Assembly: GCA_035610365.1 (NCBI GenBank)
Contig: CM069432.1
Coordinates: forward strand, 189,581,027-189,645,026
Source of the DNA: Aquatica leii
Taxonomy: Eukaryota > Arthropoda > Insecta > Coleoptera > Lampyridae
DNA: 64,000 bases
Reading direction: 5' to 3'
Positions 21,691-33,230 of the stretch are shown one piece after another. Numbering within the stretch: the stretch's first letter is position 1; the number at the start of each line of letters is the position of its first letter. A program made the position numbers and the translations under genes. The notes below the pieces were generated by a model. It was not told the DNA's origin, did not search any database, and saw only the letters and a program-made list of their open reading frames with translations.

Positions 21691-22859
21691 ATTTTCAACA
21701 AACGGCAAGACAGAAACATATCAATATAAAATGAACATATTGAACAAATTAATCAAGCAAAGATTATAAAGAAAAGCATGCTTAGTAAAAACTCGCCTTT
21801 AATTCTCTAATATAGGTAAATTATAAATTTAAACAAAGAGCACAACACAAAAATTACTTCCACATAAGAATTCACATAGGGTAAGTTTTCCTCACAGACG
21901 ATTAAGGAAGTTTAGGGAAAACTCGCGTAGATTCGAGTTTTGAAATGAAATACATTTGTATATAAAGACGTTCTTGTGTTTGCTGCACCTGCTTTAACAT
22001 CGACAGAGTAATAAATCTTTAAGAAAAAGAAATACTTATTTTTAAGTTAAGCCTTCTTACACGTAAATAAAACATGAATACTTTTTTCTAAAACACTTTT
22101 ATGTGGTTTACATAGTATAGGAATAATGCAAACAGTTAAACAAAATTAAATAGCTATGAATTTTGTAACTGGTAAATGTAAATACGACGTCTTAATTTTT
22201 GTGATCTATATCTAAATAAAGCTATAATTTACAAAAAAAATTAATACACCGTTTTTTAATTTCAATAATTAAACAAAACGCAATAAATGTAAATAAATAC
22301 GATGTAATAAAAATGACTTTTTTGTTCACGTGTCAATATAAGAAACTCAAATTTAAATTTTTGCTTATTGCATTAAGCTCATGCTTTTTGGTGGTAAAAA
22401 AAAGTATTATTACTCTGTTGGGATAAAAACTGGTGGTTTCTCACGCTTGCAGAAGCACGCACTAAACTTTTCACACATATCGAATTTTCATTCCAAATTT
22501 TTTATTGAAAATAATATTTTGTTTTGAAAACTGTTTTGTGTAGTTGCGTAAATATTGCTAGATATCTTGTAATTTGAGCAGCTCATTGTTATCTAACTTT
22601 TTTTAATAAATAAAGAATGTGTTAAAACGGAAACTGCCGTTTTATTATTTTATTTAAAGAATACATAGCTTAAACGAAATGCATGGTGAAAAAAAAATGC
22701 TATAATTTTTTTAAATATATTAATATATTTAAAAAATCAGTAATTGTAGTTTGTTGACAGTTTTGTACACGGTTGTGCATAGATACTAAATTTAAATGTC
22801 TAGGTAAATATACAAATATTTATTTAAATATGTATCTAGATACGGGCATTAGATACCGT
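21691..22859. other. AT-rich non-coding stretch with a possible LTR-like promoter
   Basis: Around 21957-22013 a TATATAAAG is followed by a more mixed-composition stretch and TAATAAA, the order found in LTR U3-R regions. No matching repeat or element body was seen. Confidence 0.25.
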
Positions 22860-23000
22860 ACTTACTTTATTTTCTAGATACCAGTAAGTTACTTCTTTGT
22901 AATTAGCATCTAGATACTAATATTATGTACTTTTGGGGTCATTATTTGACCTCCGGAACTAAACAGCCTTTCTACCGGAGCTGAACTAGGTAGTGTATAT
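22860..23000 (-). pseudogene. hAT transposase C-terminal fragment
   Basis: The minus strand reads TLPSSAPVERLFSSGGQIM. This is the core of the hAT family C-terminal dimerisation domain (consensus SSAxxERxFS). Stops appear on either side and no other hAT block or terminal repeat was found. The retained motif is nearly perfect despite the decay around it. Confidence 0.75.
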
Positions 23001-24014
23001 TTAGTGTATATTTAAGTATATTTACATTGACTCAATTCATTTTGAGTTATAAAATTGAATTTTGTTGATAGTGTCTAGTAAACGCAACACGAGCGGATTT
23101 GTAAGTAGTAAATGGTAGTGACAAGAGCAATAGTGGAGAACGAAATTAAACTACAATAAAGTTAATACTTTACTTACTAGAAACAACAACTGGGGTGTAA
23201 TTTAAACAACAAACAGGTCGCCATATAGAGTATAGAAAAACATATTCATTTAATTAAACAAGAAATTCGTGCATTACAACTATATTTAAGTTTGTATTAT
23301 TAGATATTACGTCTTTTCAGTTCTATTCAATTGTCTCTAGGTAAATGCATACCTAGAATAAGTTAGTTTTGCCGTGCTAATTAGAAGTATACTTTTCAAA
23401 CTCACTGTGTAAAGAAAAATTAAAAAACAAAAAATGTTATATTCAACATACACAGAGGATTACCAAACATCTACATTTAAAAGTTTTACGACTTTACGTC
23501 GTGCTTACATTTCAAAACAGAGCACGTGTATGAACTACCTAAGGAATAAAACTATTTACAACTTTCATTTAGAAAGTTTTTATATCTAATTTATAATTAA
23601 CGTTTTAAATTTAATTACGTAAGAACAACAACTAGGTATCAGGTATAAGGTGTTACGTATTAAAATTAATCATTGTATATGTTTTATAGAAAATGTTTAT
23701 TAAAAACCAAATGTCTCTGTAAATGCGATTTACCTAAACACACAGACAATTATTGCATCATGTAACTGTAATGCTGCGTTTTAATTAATCTAATTTTTAA
23801 TGATTAGTATTATACAGTATAATATTAGTATCACGTTCCCTGTTTCGTCAATATCTGCGTACTTACATGTGTTTATACTATGTGACTTGTACTAGAACTT
23901 CTGAATGGTACTAATGCAAAGTAATAAAAAATTCTTAAATAAAAAAACAATTGATTGATTTTGTTTAACTACAAATTTTTCTTCAATACCTAAATAATCA
24001 ACACGAAACATAAA
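23001..24014. other. AT-rich non-coding stretch
   Basis: No supported feature. Confidence 0.45.
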
Positions 24015-24800
24015 ATTTAGTATTGAAAAAGAAATTAATGGTCCTTTACCTTTTCTTGATGTAAAGATAGAAAGAAAACCAGATGGTACTTTAATACATT
24101 CAGTTTATAGAAAACCAGCACATAAGGATCAATATATAAACGCAAATTCTCATCATCATCCATCTCAAAAATTTGGAACAATTTGCACATTATACAACCG
24201 TTCCATAACAATTTACCATCGAGATAAACTACCAGAAGAATTAGATTACCTTGAGAAAGTTTTTATAAGAAATAGTTTTAAGAAAGAAAAAAATTAAAAA
24301 GTATCTTCTACCAAAAACTGTTGTTTTATCTTTTGTTGCTAATATACGTGACAAAATTGGAAGAATACTGAAGAAACACGACATTAAAGTTGCATATAAT
24401 ACTACCACAAAAATTTAAAAAAAATTGTTGCATGATGTAAAAGATAAAATTCCACATAACACCTGTGGAGTGTATCAAGTTCCATGCGCTTGTGGCAAGG
24501 TATATATTGGGGAAACTGGTTAAACTACTGAAACTAGCTTAAAAAGAACATCTTCGTTTACTTTAACCTTCTAAATCTGCCATTGCCGAACATGCGCTAC
24601 ACACTTTACATGACATAAACTTTAAAAAAATTATAACGAATGCTAAAACCAAAAACTGGCGTTCAAAAAAGATCAGAGAAGCGATTGAAATTATTAAAGT
24701 ACCCAACAACTTTAACATTGGCAATGGTTATGAGTTATCTGACACCTGGTTACCTGTTATTTTCTGATCTTTACTTTATCCACCAAGCACACTATAAGCT
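24015..24800 (+). pseudogene. Penelope-like element, 3' half with GIY-YIG endonuclease
   Basis: The frame starts after the YxDD region with LPFLDVKIERKPDGT and HSVYRKPAHKDQYINAN, both diagnostic of PLE proteins. It continues through a helical linker, DKIGRILKKHDIKV, and the nuclease: GVYQVPCACGKVYIGETG, the family's GVY-x-I-x-C ... Y-I-G-Q-T-G pattern. The last part (SAIAEHALHTLHDINF, then SDTWLPV) reaches the usual end of the protein. Stops (after about 24290, at 24417 and 24522) and frameshifts break it. The RT palm is missing, so this is a 5'-truncated copy. Confidence 0.85.
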
Positions 24801-24940
24801 ACGCCTAAAGTTTTTAATGGTAGTTTTTCTTTAGACCTTCGAGTAAATGGCTAAAAGAACTTAAAACATTTATCAAGTTTTCTGAAAATTTGTTTTTCTA
24901 GCTACGTTAGTTTTAAAATTGTCATTTTATTAATTGTCAC

Positions 24941-24978
24941 CTGAAGAAGAAGGTAGACCACGTTCGAAAGCTTGTGAG
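24941..24978 (+). ncRNA. Hammerhead-like core at PLE 3' end
   Basis: CTGAAGA, a weak GAA/TTC stem, then GAAAG occur 140 bases after the PLE coding end. The order matches the hammerhead core (CUGANGA - stem II - GAAA). Hammerhead ribozymes are known in PLE terminal repeats. The stem is short, so activity is doubtful. Confidence 0.4.
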
Positions 24979-25024
24979 TTTTTTAATAATTATATACACC
25001 ATTTACCCAAAAACTGTTTTATTA

Positions 25025-27429
25025 GGAAGAAAAGATTATAAAATTCTAAACATTGGTTTAAATCAAAAATTGTGAAGAATTTAAATAGGAATACATGTTA
25101 CAATTTATTCTTTCTCTTTTAAAGACAAGAAAACAATAGTTTAAACATCTGATTTAGTTAAAATAGCTGCTTATTCTATGGCTTTGATAAAACGTTTTGA
25201 ACCAACTAAAACGAGTAATTATTTAACATAAAATATATTAATAAGCATTATACAATAACAGTTTTGAGTTTAGATTATCTTTACGATCTAATATCTAAAG
25301 TCTTCTATGTGTATTATTGATTCTCGTTATCTTCTAGATTCTGTGATATCTTATTCTGTTTAAACGAATTCTGTCGATATTCAAACGTAAGTTCTCGAAA
25401 TATTACATTTACACGTTATGATATATTATCAATACTGAGCACAACAACTATTTTAATTTATCTGCATTATAATCACTTAAATTGTACCACTATGGTATTG
25501 AAGATAACAACCCTGAACCATTCAAAAACTTTGAGTAACAAAAAATTAATGATCGCTGCTTTGTAATTGCAAAATTCTCATTTGAATACCCAATCTATAA
25601 CTTGAGTTTCTACTATTTTAAACAAAATTTTTGCGTACAATCTCATAAAAATGCAATATAAAACAAGGACGAAATTAATAAAGATAAAATGCACAAAATG
25701 ACGTAATTGTCAGACATGGAGACGAATCACTACTCTCATATTTTACAAAGAAAAAACTGACTTTGACAAAGGTAATGAAACATAAATAATTTATACCAAA
25801 TTTAAAATTAAAAAAAAAGAATTTTTATAATAAAGTATTAAGTGACAGAATAAATAATTCCAAATGAAGTGACAGTAATATATAACAAACTAAGTGTACA
25901 GTTGTTGCCAAAATAATTAAAACTTGAAATTAAAATATAGATGATTTTCATACGCAAAAATCATTAAAGTTACGTCCTAAATTACAGTTTAATTAAATAA
26001 TTTAAGTAAAAGTATATAGACAATAAACGTATTAAGATATTTTAGAATAAAGTAAAGAGTGTCATAATCTAATTATACACGAAAACGATATATTATCAAA
26101 AAATGTATTAACTATATTGAAAGACTGAAATATTATTACTATTTCGAATTTATTTAATATGTACTTTGTTTAATTTAGTGCTTACAAGTTTAACAAACGG
26201 TATTTATTTTGTAAGAAAAAATCGATCAAATTGTTTATTACTATTTATTTATGATTAGTAATTAGTTACAAGGATCACTTTAAATTACTGTAGTATAACT
26301 ATAGTTTTTTATTCTGTTTGCTTTTCTAAACTATTTAAAATTTATCGAACAAAAGATCGTAATTTGCTAGTATTATTTTTAAACATGTAGTAAAATGTTG
26401 CTCAAGTTACTTGTTAATATAGCTATAACACAATCTTAAATAACGGTCAAAAATTAATATAATTCACTAATCATAATTTATTTTGTTTTTCCAATCATAG
26501 AATTGTTTTTAAAGAAAACATTTTGAGATTACTGGTATTCCTAAAGAAATATTATTATAGTCTATATATACGCATTATAGCATTCACTTTTTCTTACTAT
26601 CGATTCTCTTTTTCTCAATTTTATACAAACTTATTATTCTTGCATTTTATTTTTGTGTTTTGTAATATTTCTTTTCATTTCTTGTAATAAAAACACAACA
26701 CAATTTATTTAAAAATAAAAAGTCGAATAAACATTACTTTTAAAAATAGTTTGTTTTATAATGTTATCACAAATAAATTTGCAACGTTTTATTTTCCAGT
26801 TAATTTTAAACTGTCAGCAGCGTAAAAATAGTATAAAAAAGAAGTTCAATTTCACATAATGCGTGGTCACGAAAAATGCCTAAAAATTATTTATAGATTT
26901 GTAGATCCATCGCTAGAGGGTGTAACAAAATATGAAGGACTGTCTCTTACAAAATTTACTTAAAAAGCCAATAATAATTTCTTTTTTGTTCAGAACGCGT
27001 AAATAATGAAAATATTTCTTTAAACGTAGAGTAGACTGGTTAATTTATACAAAATTAAACAAACTTTATCTAATTGGAAAAAGCTTGTATTGGCTTAATC
27101 GGAAGTGATTTAAACTGCTTTTAGATTAATGCTACCTTAATTACTATAGAGGACGTTATCGGAAACGAATATGATTATAAAAATACTATAACTTAAATGT
27201 TCTATTTCTAGTTTCACACTGGCTAAAGCTTAACAGTTTAGTAAAAGCAGTATTTCTAGTTTCTGTATGATAATAGATATTAAAAAAACAACTTATATAT
27301 AGAAACTCGTCAATGTGTCTGTTTGATTGAGGTAGACAATGTTGCATCTGTTTTAAGACTTTCAGTCCCAAAAGTGATTAAGCCAAACTACAATTAACTA
27401 ATGAAAAGACTAGTGAAGCTTAAATTCTT
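25025..27429. other. AT-rich non-coding stretch
   Basis: No supported coding or repeat feature was recognised. Confidence 0.45.
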
Positions 27430-27529
27430 TCAAGAGCCTAAACAGCGGCTTCCAAAAGTTGCGTCTTTATTGTTGTTGGTTTTTAATGAGGAGGAGCACT
27501 AAAAACACTTTAAGCGTCTGAGTATTGGC

Positions 27530-27563
27530 AACGTTTTGTGGAGCTGTCTGCTCACTTCTTCAG
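27530..27563 (-). ncRNA. Hammerhead-like core at PLE 3' end
   Basis: CTGAAGA, a GAGC/GCTC stem and AAAAC. The position of the conserved G before AAA holds A, so catalysis would be lost if this is a real hammerhead. Confidence 0.4.
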
Positions 27564-27933
27564 GTCTCTAGTTATAAATAGTACAGTTCTTTAAACGCTT
27601 TAGACAATAAAGTAATTAATTTGCTAATGCTTAGGTTATATCAAGCTACAATAAATTGACACTTACAGAAAATATAAAGTGGTGTGTCCAGGAGTACACT
27701 TGAAAACAAACACAACAACAATTAACATTAAGAAATAAATTAACATGAAAATAAGAATAAGACAAAAATTGTAACGTTAACAAACGCAAACGCGACAAAT
27801 TTATAAATTTTTCTGAGTCAAAGTGATAAAATGATAAAACTCTTATAGACGTAACTAGGGATTTCTTGCATTACCTTATTTTGTGATTAAATTTTTATAA
27901 ATTGTGCTTAAATTTTTAGTGTGCTTATTCAAA

Positions 27934-28209
27934 TTAACGTTGTATCAATCTTTTTTTGTAATTAAGTTCGATATCCAGAATTAAAGGGTTGTTAAAATTA
28001 AACTTACGTCTTCTTTCAACATGGTGTAATGCTAGTGCTGATTCAGAGTTTTTAGTGGCGCAATCGTATTTATGATATTTTATACGGTTACTTGATATTT
28101 GTTTAGTTTGACCCACATAGCATTTATTACAGTTTATACAGTTGATTTTGTAAATAACATTATGTTGGTCAAGTATGTTTGTTTTCTGTTTAATCTTGGT
28201 GTGCAGCAT
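27934..28209 (-). pseudogene. PLE GIY-YIG endonuclease domain
   Basis: 91 residues with NVIYKINCINCNKCYVGQTK, the GIY-YIG signature in PLE form (a Cys pair spacing the two halves), then R at the usual catalytic position and H in KYHKYDC. It would cut target DNA. The upstream linker is in other frames. Confidence 0.8.
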
Positions 28210-28399
28210 GTGGTAGATGATCGAAGTAAAAGTTAAGTCTGAATTAGGGCTGTCTGATGGTAGTGGTGTAATATTAATTATATTAGTCTTAGATAGTATT
28301 ACGTTGATGATGTTATTAGGGTAGTTGTTCTTACAATGTGTAGATCTTTAGATTAGGTACCTATTAGTGTGAAACTGTGGACTACCAAGTTTAATTATT

Positions 28400-28899
28400 T
28401 TTTTTTATTAGTTTAATAAAGTTAATTTTTTGGTGGTTGGGATGTTTAGATCAGCAGATAATAATTTTATTAGATGAGTGTTATAACTATTTATTATTTT
28501 AAGTGTGTTGTCAACTTCACTCATGGGATACATGTTATATCATTTATATACCACAATAAAAACATTAGATGGTAATTAAGTTTTTTTAATTAAATTTAAG
28601 TAAATCATTTATGACAAGGTAAGCTAAAATAGGGGAAGCAGGATTACTTATTGTTTTACCAAATTTTTGATTATAGATCAAAGTATTAAACAGAAATTTA
28701 ACAATATTGTTAAAAATTGAAAAATCTAAAGTAGTGCGATTCTTTATATTGTTCCAATAAAAACTTATTAATTTGATAGTAAGATTGTTTTGTAATATTG
28801 GTAAACAAAGACGTACCATCGAACAAAGCTATCTTGTAGTTAGGTGGTATTATAAATTTTTTTATGTTATCTACTAGTTCATATGAGTTTTTTATGTTA
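28400..28899 (-). pseudogene. PLE reverse transcriptase, middle part
   Basis: Directly after the inserted element the frame gives NSYELVDNIKKFIIPPNYKI and ALFDGTSLFTNI, corresponding to the VSFDVVSLFTNIP block with the first catalytic Asp kept. Later NQKFGKTISNPASPILAYL corresponds to the G-x-x-MGSPLSP block, altered. SYNTHLIKLLSADLNI follows. The YxDD motif was not identified. Frames change several times. Confidence 0.75.
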
Positions 28900-30355
28900 C
28901 ACGGAGAGAAATGTTATGCTGAATTTAATTATTACAATTTCATATTTAAAGCATTTAGTTTTTCTCTAAAATTGATTCACATTCAAATAAAATTAAACCT
29001 ACATGTTCTAAAACTTAAATTAAATTTCTTATTGCAATCCAAACATGTTTTTATTAAATCATTCATAATGATAATGATACAAGTAAAAAGTTTTTGTTAA
29101 AATTAAGACTACAAATTGATCAAATTCAACTAATTATTATAAGAAATCATATCAACGATTAAAGTACGTAATAAATTACTGCGAAACCACAAGTAAGCAC
29201 TTATATTATCACTATTTGTTCCACGCTGGTCTAAAATAAGGTATCAGCAATTTAATTTACGTTAAGGTTTGCAATATGTGCTAAACTTTTTTCTAAAGCT
29301 GTGGCAAAGATAAATTAACGTGTACCGTGACTGCGACAGTTTTTTGTTTGGAACTATACGACATGGATCTATCATTTTATAACAAGTTGCTTGCAGCATA
29401 TAATCTATAACTCACTGCATCAATTAGTGAATGATTGGAAACTATCAGAAACTTACAAGTAAGTATTGACTGATTTTGAATATTGTTCACTGTCGTTATA
29501 TGTTAGAATTATGTCGCAAAGCTTGCACATTTTTTGGCATGTATGACTTAGTTTTTTGCAATGAAATGAAATTATCGTGCATTTGCTTTTCTTTTAGAAC
29601 AAGAAATTGATGTTACATCCCTTGTGTGCCTAACGGAAAATGATTTGGACATATTTAAGGAAGGTGAATTTGGGTTGATTGTAAAGTTTAGTAGTTGGAG
29701 AACCCTTTGACAGAAAAAAATAACTTTCCAAAAGTTACAAGAAGATTATTTAACTCGGATGGTGTAGATTCGACTAATATTCTAAGTGTAACATACTATT
29801 AATGCTGATGCGTGTACATATTGGTGTCAAGGACAGTATTATTTGGATCGGTAATATTATCAATAATTATAAATTTTAATGTTTAGGATTAGGATTAAAC
29901 CATAAACTGTAGTGATGATAAAATATAACACATTTATTTTGAATTTAGCAAATAAATACGTTTAAACTATGTGTATATTTACTGAAATCATTCATACCCT
30001 GAAGCTGTACAAAAGCAAACGTTATTACACTGCGTGCTTAAATTAATACGAAGTGTTATCACTATTAAACCTATTTATGATAAAACGCAACAATCAACAG
30101 AGATAAGAAAAAGTAGTACTTGTCATAACTATTGTTCTTCTCTACGATCACATTAAGCAACTTTTGAATGATAAAAGAAAACCATGTTTTCTTAAATTGA
30201 TATATTATAAAATCTATACAATTCTTTTTCAAAATATTTGTTGTAATAAAATGAAAGCTTTATTTAAGCGTACATCGGCTTGACTCAAAACCAACAGCCT
30301 ATTTGCATGAAATATAGCTGTTTTTGCTTTATTACAGTAAACTTTTCTCTCCGTG
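28900..30355. mobile_element. TA-flanked DNA element with CACGGAGAGAAA termini
   Basis: Both ends start CACGGAGAGAAA, inverted, with weaker similarity for about 15 more bases. TA flanks each end, as for Tc1/mariner-type insertions. It sits inside a PLE reading frame that resumes on the other side. No transposase was recognised. Inside is a plus-strand SAM-like exon. It is probably non-autonomous. Confidence 0.75.
29414..29710 (+). pseudogene. SAM-domain-like gene fragment inside the TA-flanked element
   Basis: A short exon (LHQLVNDWKLSETYK) ends at a GTAAGT donor-like site. After about 140 bases, a TTTTAG acceptor is followed by QEIDVTSLVCLTENDLDIF and GEFGLIVKF, the central pattern of SAM domains (Q-E-I-D-x-x-x-L-x-x-L-T-E-x-D-L). 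The splice phase does not join cleanly, so it is probably decayed. It may be a captured host exon or part of the transposon's own protein; many insect transposon-related proteins also carry SAM domains. Confidence 0.5.
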
Positions 30356-30965
30356 TATGTAGAAATAAATATGTAATGTTAGTTAATAATAACGCAAAAC
30401 AAAATCGGTCTTAACGGGAAGTCTTTATGTGTTTTAATTAATCCGTAGAATCTAGGCGGTGTACTTGTATAAGTTCTTTCTATGTAACAATATCTATATG
30501 TCCATCGTTCAGTAGTTGTTTAGTGATTTTGTTATTTTAAGTTTGGTATTTAATACTAGGGTCTACGCCACTTTTGTTGTTTGTTTTGTTGTATATTTTA
30601 GTGTTATTTAATAAAAATATGTTTTTGTTTCATATTTCTTTTTCTATAATTACGGCAGAGTTGCCATTGTTTGAAGTTAAAAGTAATAGGTCATCATGCC
30701 GTGCTAGAAACGTTTTGATAAATGTCAATAATTAGTTTAAAAAAATTTCTTGGGGAGTACAATTATACTTGTTTCTTTTGTCAACAAAGTTGATAAAAAT
30801 GTTAATTATCTTTTCCATTAATCTTTCTTTGAGCTCTAAAATCAATTCGACTCTTCTATCATCTTGCATGCAAATTTACTTTTTTATAACTGCTAAAGGT
30901 GGCTTCGTCTGTTCAGAATACGCAGGGAAGAAGTCAGCGATGTTTGGAGCACAAATCTGTTAGAT
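30356..30965 (-). pseudogene. PLE N-terminal domain and RT fingers
   Basis: On the minus strand DLLLLTSNNGNSAVI matches the start of PLE RT proteins (...L-x-x-T-x-x-D-K-G-N-x-x-V-I), followed by FLLNNTKIYN. Further on PPRFYGLIKTHKDFPLRPI corresponds to PPRLYGLPKIHKxxxPLRPI. Stops and shifts separate the pieces. The next block lies beyond the inserted element, at 28899. Confidence 0.75.
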
Positions 30966-30988
30966 AGTGACAATGGTCCAGCCTACTA

Positions 30989-31348
30989 TCAATATAAATT
31001 TGCAGAAATGTTTAGTGCAAAACCACATGGAATGAATGAAATTTGTGGTTTGTTAAAATACGATAAACTGATGTCGTAGATATTCCATAAGTTGTTAGAA
31101 ATTTGTCTGATACTTACATACGGATTTATTGCAATACACACAAAAACATTTACAAAGTTGTTTTTAGTTATAACAGTACATTTTTGGCGAGTGCTGAGCT
31201 TAATATATATGGGACCTGTTTCTTTTAGACGTTTTGTCCAACGTGTAAACACTATTCTGATAAAATATATTTTTTCAGGATATGCCATTGCATATTCACA
31301 TTCAGTAATAGCCGAGTCATAAAAACATTGAAAGTGAATTCTAACCAA
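30989..31348 (-). pseudogene. Transposase N-terminus with DUF4817-type helix-turn-helix
   Basis: 119 residues following the pattern CFYDSAITECEYAMAYPEK, FTRWTKRLKETG, NNFVNVFVCIAINPYVSIRQ. These are the helices of the DUF4817 domain and the following HTH of an insect mariner-related transposase family; the catalytic DDE part is missing. A terminus-like GAAACACCCTGTATAAC lies upstream at 31669-31685. A second, more C-terminal fragment of this family is at 62372. Confidence 0.65.
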
Positions 31349-31668
31349 ATTAACTTACAAATACAAAACAAACGATTCGACAATATCAAAAGTTTGCACT
31401 ATTAAAAATTGTTAGTACGACAAATAACGTAGGTTTTTGTTTACATAGCTTGCTTGGAGCATTTTTAAGGAAGCTAATAGTGTAAGTTATTAGCATGTAC
31501 ATAAACGTCTTTAGTAAATTATCCGTTGTAAAGTGAAAACATTATTTTTCAATAATGAAAGACACTTTTGAGTATTTGCTACAAGGATGTACTGTTTAAT
31601 TAATTTAAATTTGATGTATAATTAGAACAAAACCAAGTATTCTTTTTATTTTGCTCGATACGCTTAAT

Positions 31669-31685
31669 GAAACACCCTGTATAAC
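31669..31685 (-). other. Terminal-repeat-like motif of the DUF4817-type transposon
   Basis: On the minus strand it reads GTTATACAGGGTGTTTC, the common ACAGGGTGTTTC start of this insect transposon group. It stands about 320 bases upstream of the transposase fragment in the right orientation. Confidence 0.45.
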
Positions 31686-31689
31686 GTAA

Positions 31690-32694
31690 TTGTATATTTG
31701 TAAATGTATGCTACTAATATTTTTTTTGTTTAATTTAGTACCTTAAAAAGTTTTGAATATGGTTTATAATAAATTAAATTTTGATGATACATATTTAGCT
31801 AATGTTGTCGTAGTTACATAAATCTATAGTTTTTTTAATTTTTTAAACTGTTTCTGTTTTTAAAAATGTGCTTTTCATTATTTGAAAGAAGATTTAAGGT
31901 AATGCTTGAAACACTATTCTTTTATAATCTTTCTAAGGTACTAAAATAAACTAATTTATTTGAAACATTCGTTTCCTACAGTCAAAAACCATATATTTGT
32001 AGTTTCAATTTTTAATTTAATACGAGCATTATTGACGTACTTTCTGCATAATATGTAGTATTTCAAAAATAATTTTGTGCGTTTAGCAGTATATATAGTA
32101 GTGCAATGAATGACAACATGGCGAATTAAATCGTCTGAAAATTAAAAAAAACAAATTAATATTGTTGACGTAAGTCATTGTGCTATTAGCTGCAGTAGAA
32201 TTTCATTATCCACTATATTATTAAATTCAACTAATCCTTTGAAATTTTAACTGGTGTCTTTTAAATTATAGTACAAATATTTCGAAATAGAATTGGCTTA
32301 CTTGAAATTAAATTAATGTGTACTGTTTAAAGTTAAATTGATACAGTTAAATTACAATTATTGCTTGAAAAAATGGACTTGTTGTGATATGAAAATGGGC
32401 TTCTCAAGAGTTTATAAACATTACCTAGTATACTTAAACTGAACAAGTTTGTTGATAAATACATATATATTTTCAAAAAACAAAATATGTCTTCCAATCT
32501 ATTCAAATAATATGATGTAGATAAAATTAGATGCAAAATGAGTTAAAATGAGAAAAATAATAAATAATTTATCATAGTTAAAAATTGCTTAAAGTAAACC
32601 GAATTTTTCATTTTCAATGTACATATTAGCGTTACTAAAGTTTTATTTTTAATTAAATTATAATACAATTTTTTTTATATAATCAAAAACTATA
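31690..32694. other. AT-rich non-coding stretch
   Basis: No supported feature. Confidence 0.45.
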
Positions 32695-33020
32695 GAGTTT
32701 AATAATACTACATTATACTATACCAAGATTGAGAAGTATATTATTATAACCAAAGAGACAGATTATATTGTAAGACGCGAAGCGTCGAGGTATTAAGTTG
32801 CAAAGGTTATAATAATTTTCTCAACCTTGGTCTATATACAATTGTCTTCACTACTAAGATTACTAAATGTTTTTTAACTGTTAGTAAATCAAATTTAAAA
32901 TTTAAGATATTAATGTCAAATTAAAAATAAAATAAGTGTTTTATTTTGTGACAGTCGTGACTAGTTTAACACAATTAATTTTCACGTAATTGTTATTAAC
33001 AATACAAAAAACATAAGTTT
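32695..33020 (-). repeat. Dispersed repeat family containing a palindrome, copy B
   Basis: The minus strand matches 9110-9160 joined to 13353-13600, without the LINE. It therefore serves as an empty-site paralogue of the LINE insertion. Confidence 0.75.
32722..32831. repeat. Foldback palindrome with GACGC/GCGTC core, copy B
   Basis: Arms ACCAAGATTGAGAAGTATA...GGTTATAAT...CTCAACCTTGGT with a centre AAGACGCGAAGCGTCG, the same design and related sequence as 13472-13582. Confidence 0.75.
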
Positions 33021-33193
33021 TTGTTGTTAAAATTACTCAAATTGTTTAAAAACATGATTAAAAGCGACTTTCGCCTTAGACCGCGTTGTAGTTAAACACC
33101 CAGACTTAAGCTTGGTCTTAGTCTCTCCGTGAGAGTCAAAACAAGAAGTACAAATTGGCCTTTGCCGTATTGTTGTTCGTGAACCCAAACAAA

Positions 33194-33230
33194 CTGACGT
33201 TTCGCAAGACATTGCAGTTTGCATCTTCAG
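33194..33230 (-). ncRNA. Hammerhead-like core in left PLE terminus
   Basis: On the minus strand CTGAAGA, a GCAA/TTGC stem, GAAAC and GTC follow each other, fitting the complete hammerhead core with a minimal stem III. This is the best-preserved example in the window. Confidence 0.55.

Larger units (their letters stand above)
27430..30965 (-). mobile_element. Penelope-like element, nearly full length, interrupted
   Basis: On the minus strand the parts occur in the correct order: N-terminal domain, RT fingers, RT palm, linker, GIY-YIG nuclease and a terminal CTGAAGAAG motif at 27530-27563. A 1456-bp TA-flanked element at 28900-30355 splits the RT. Taking it out with one TA joins the upstream and downstream PLE frames. 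Stops occur in most segments. Confidence 0.85.
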
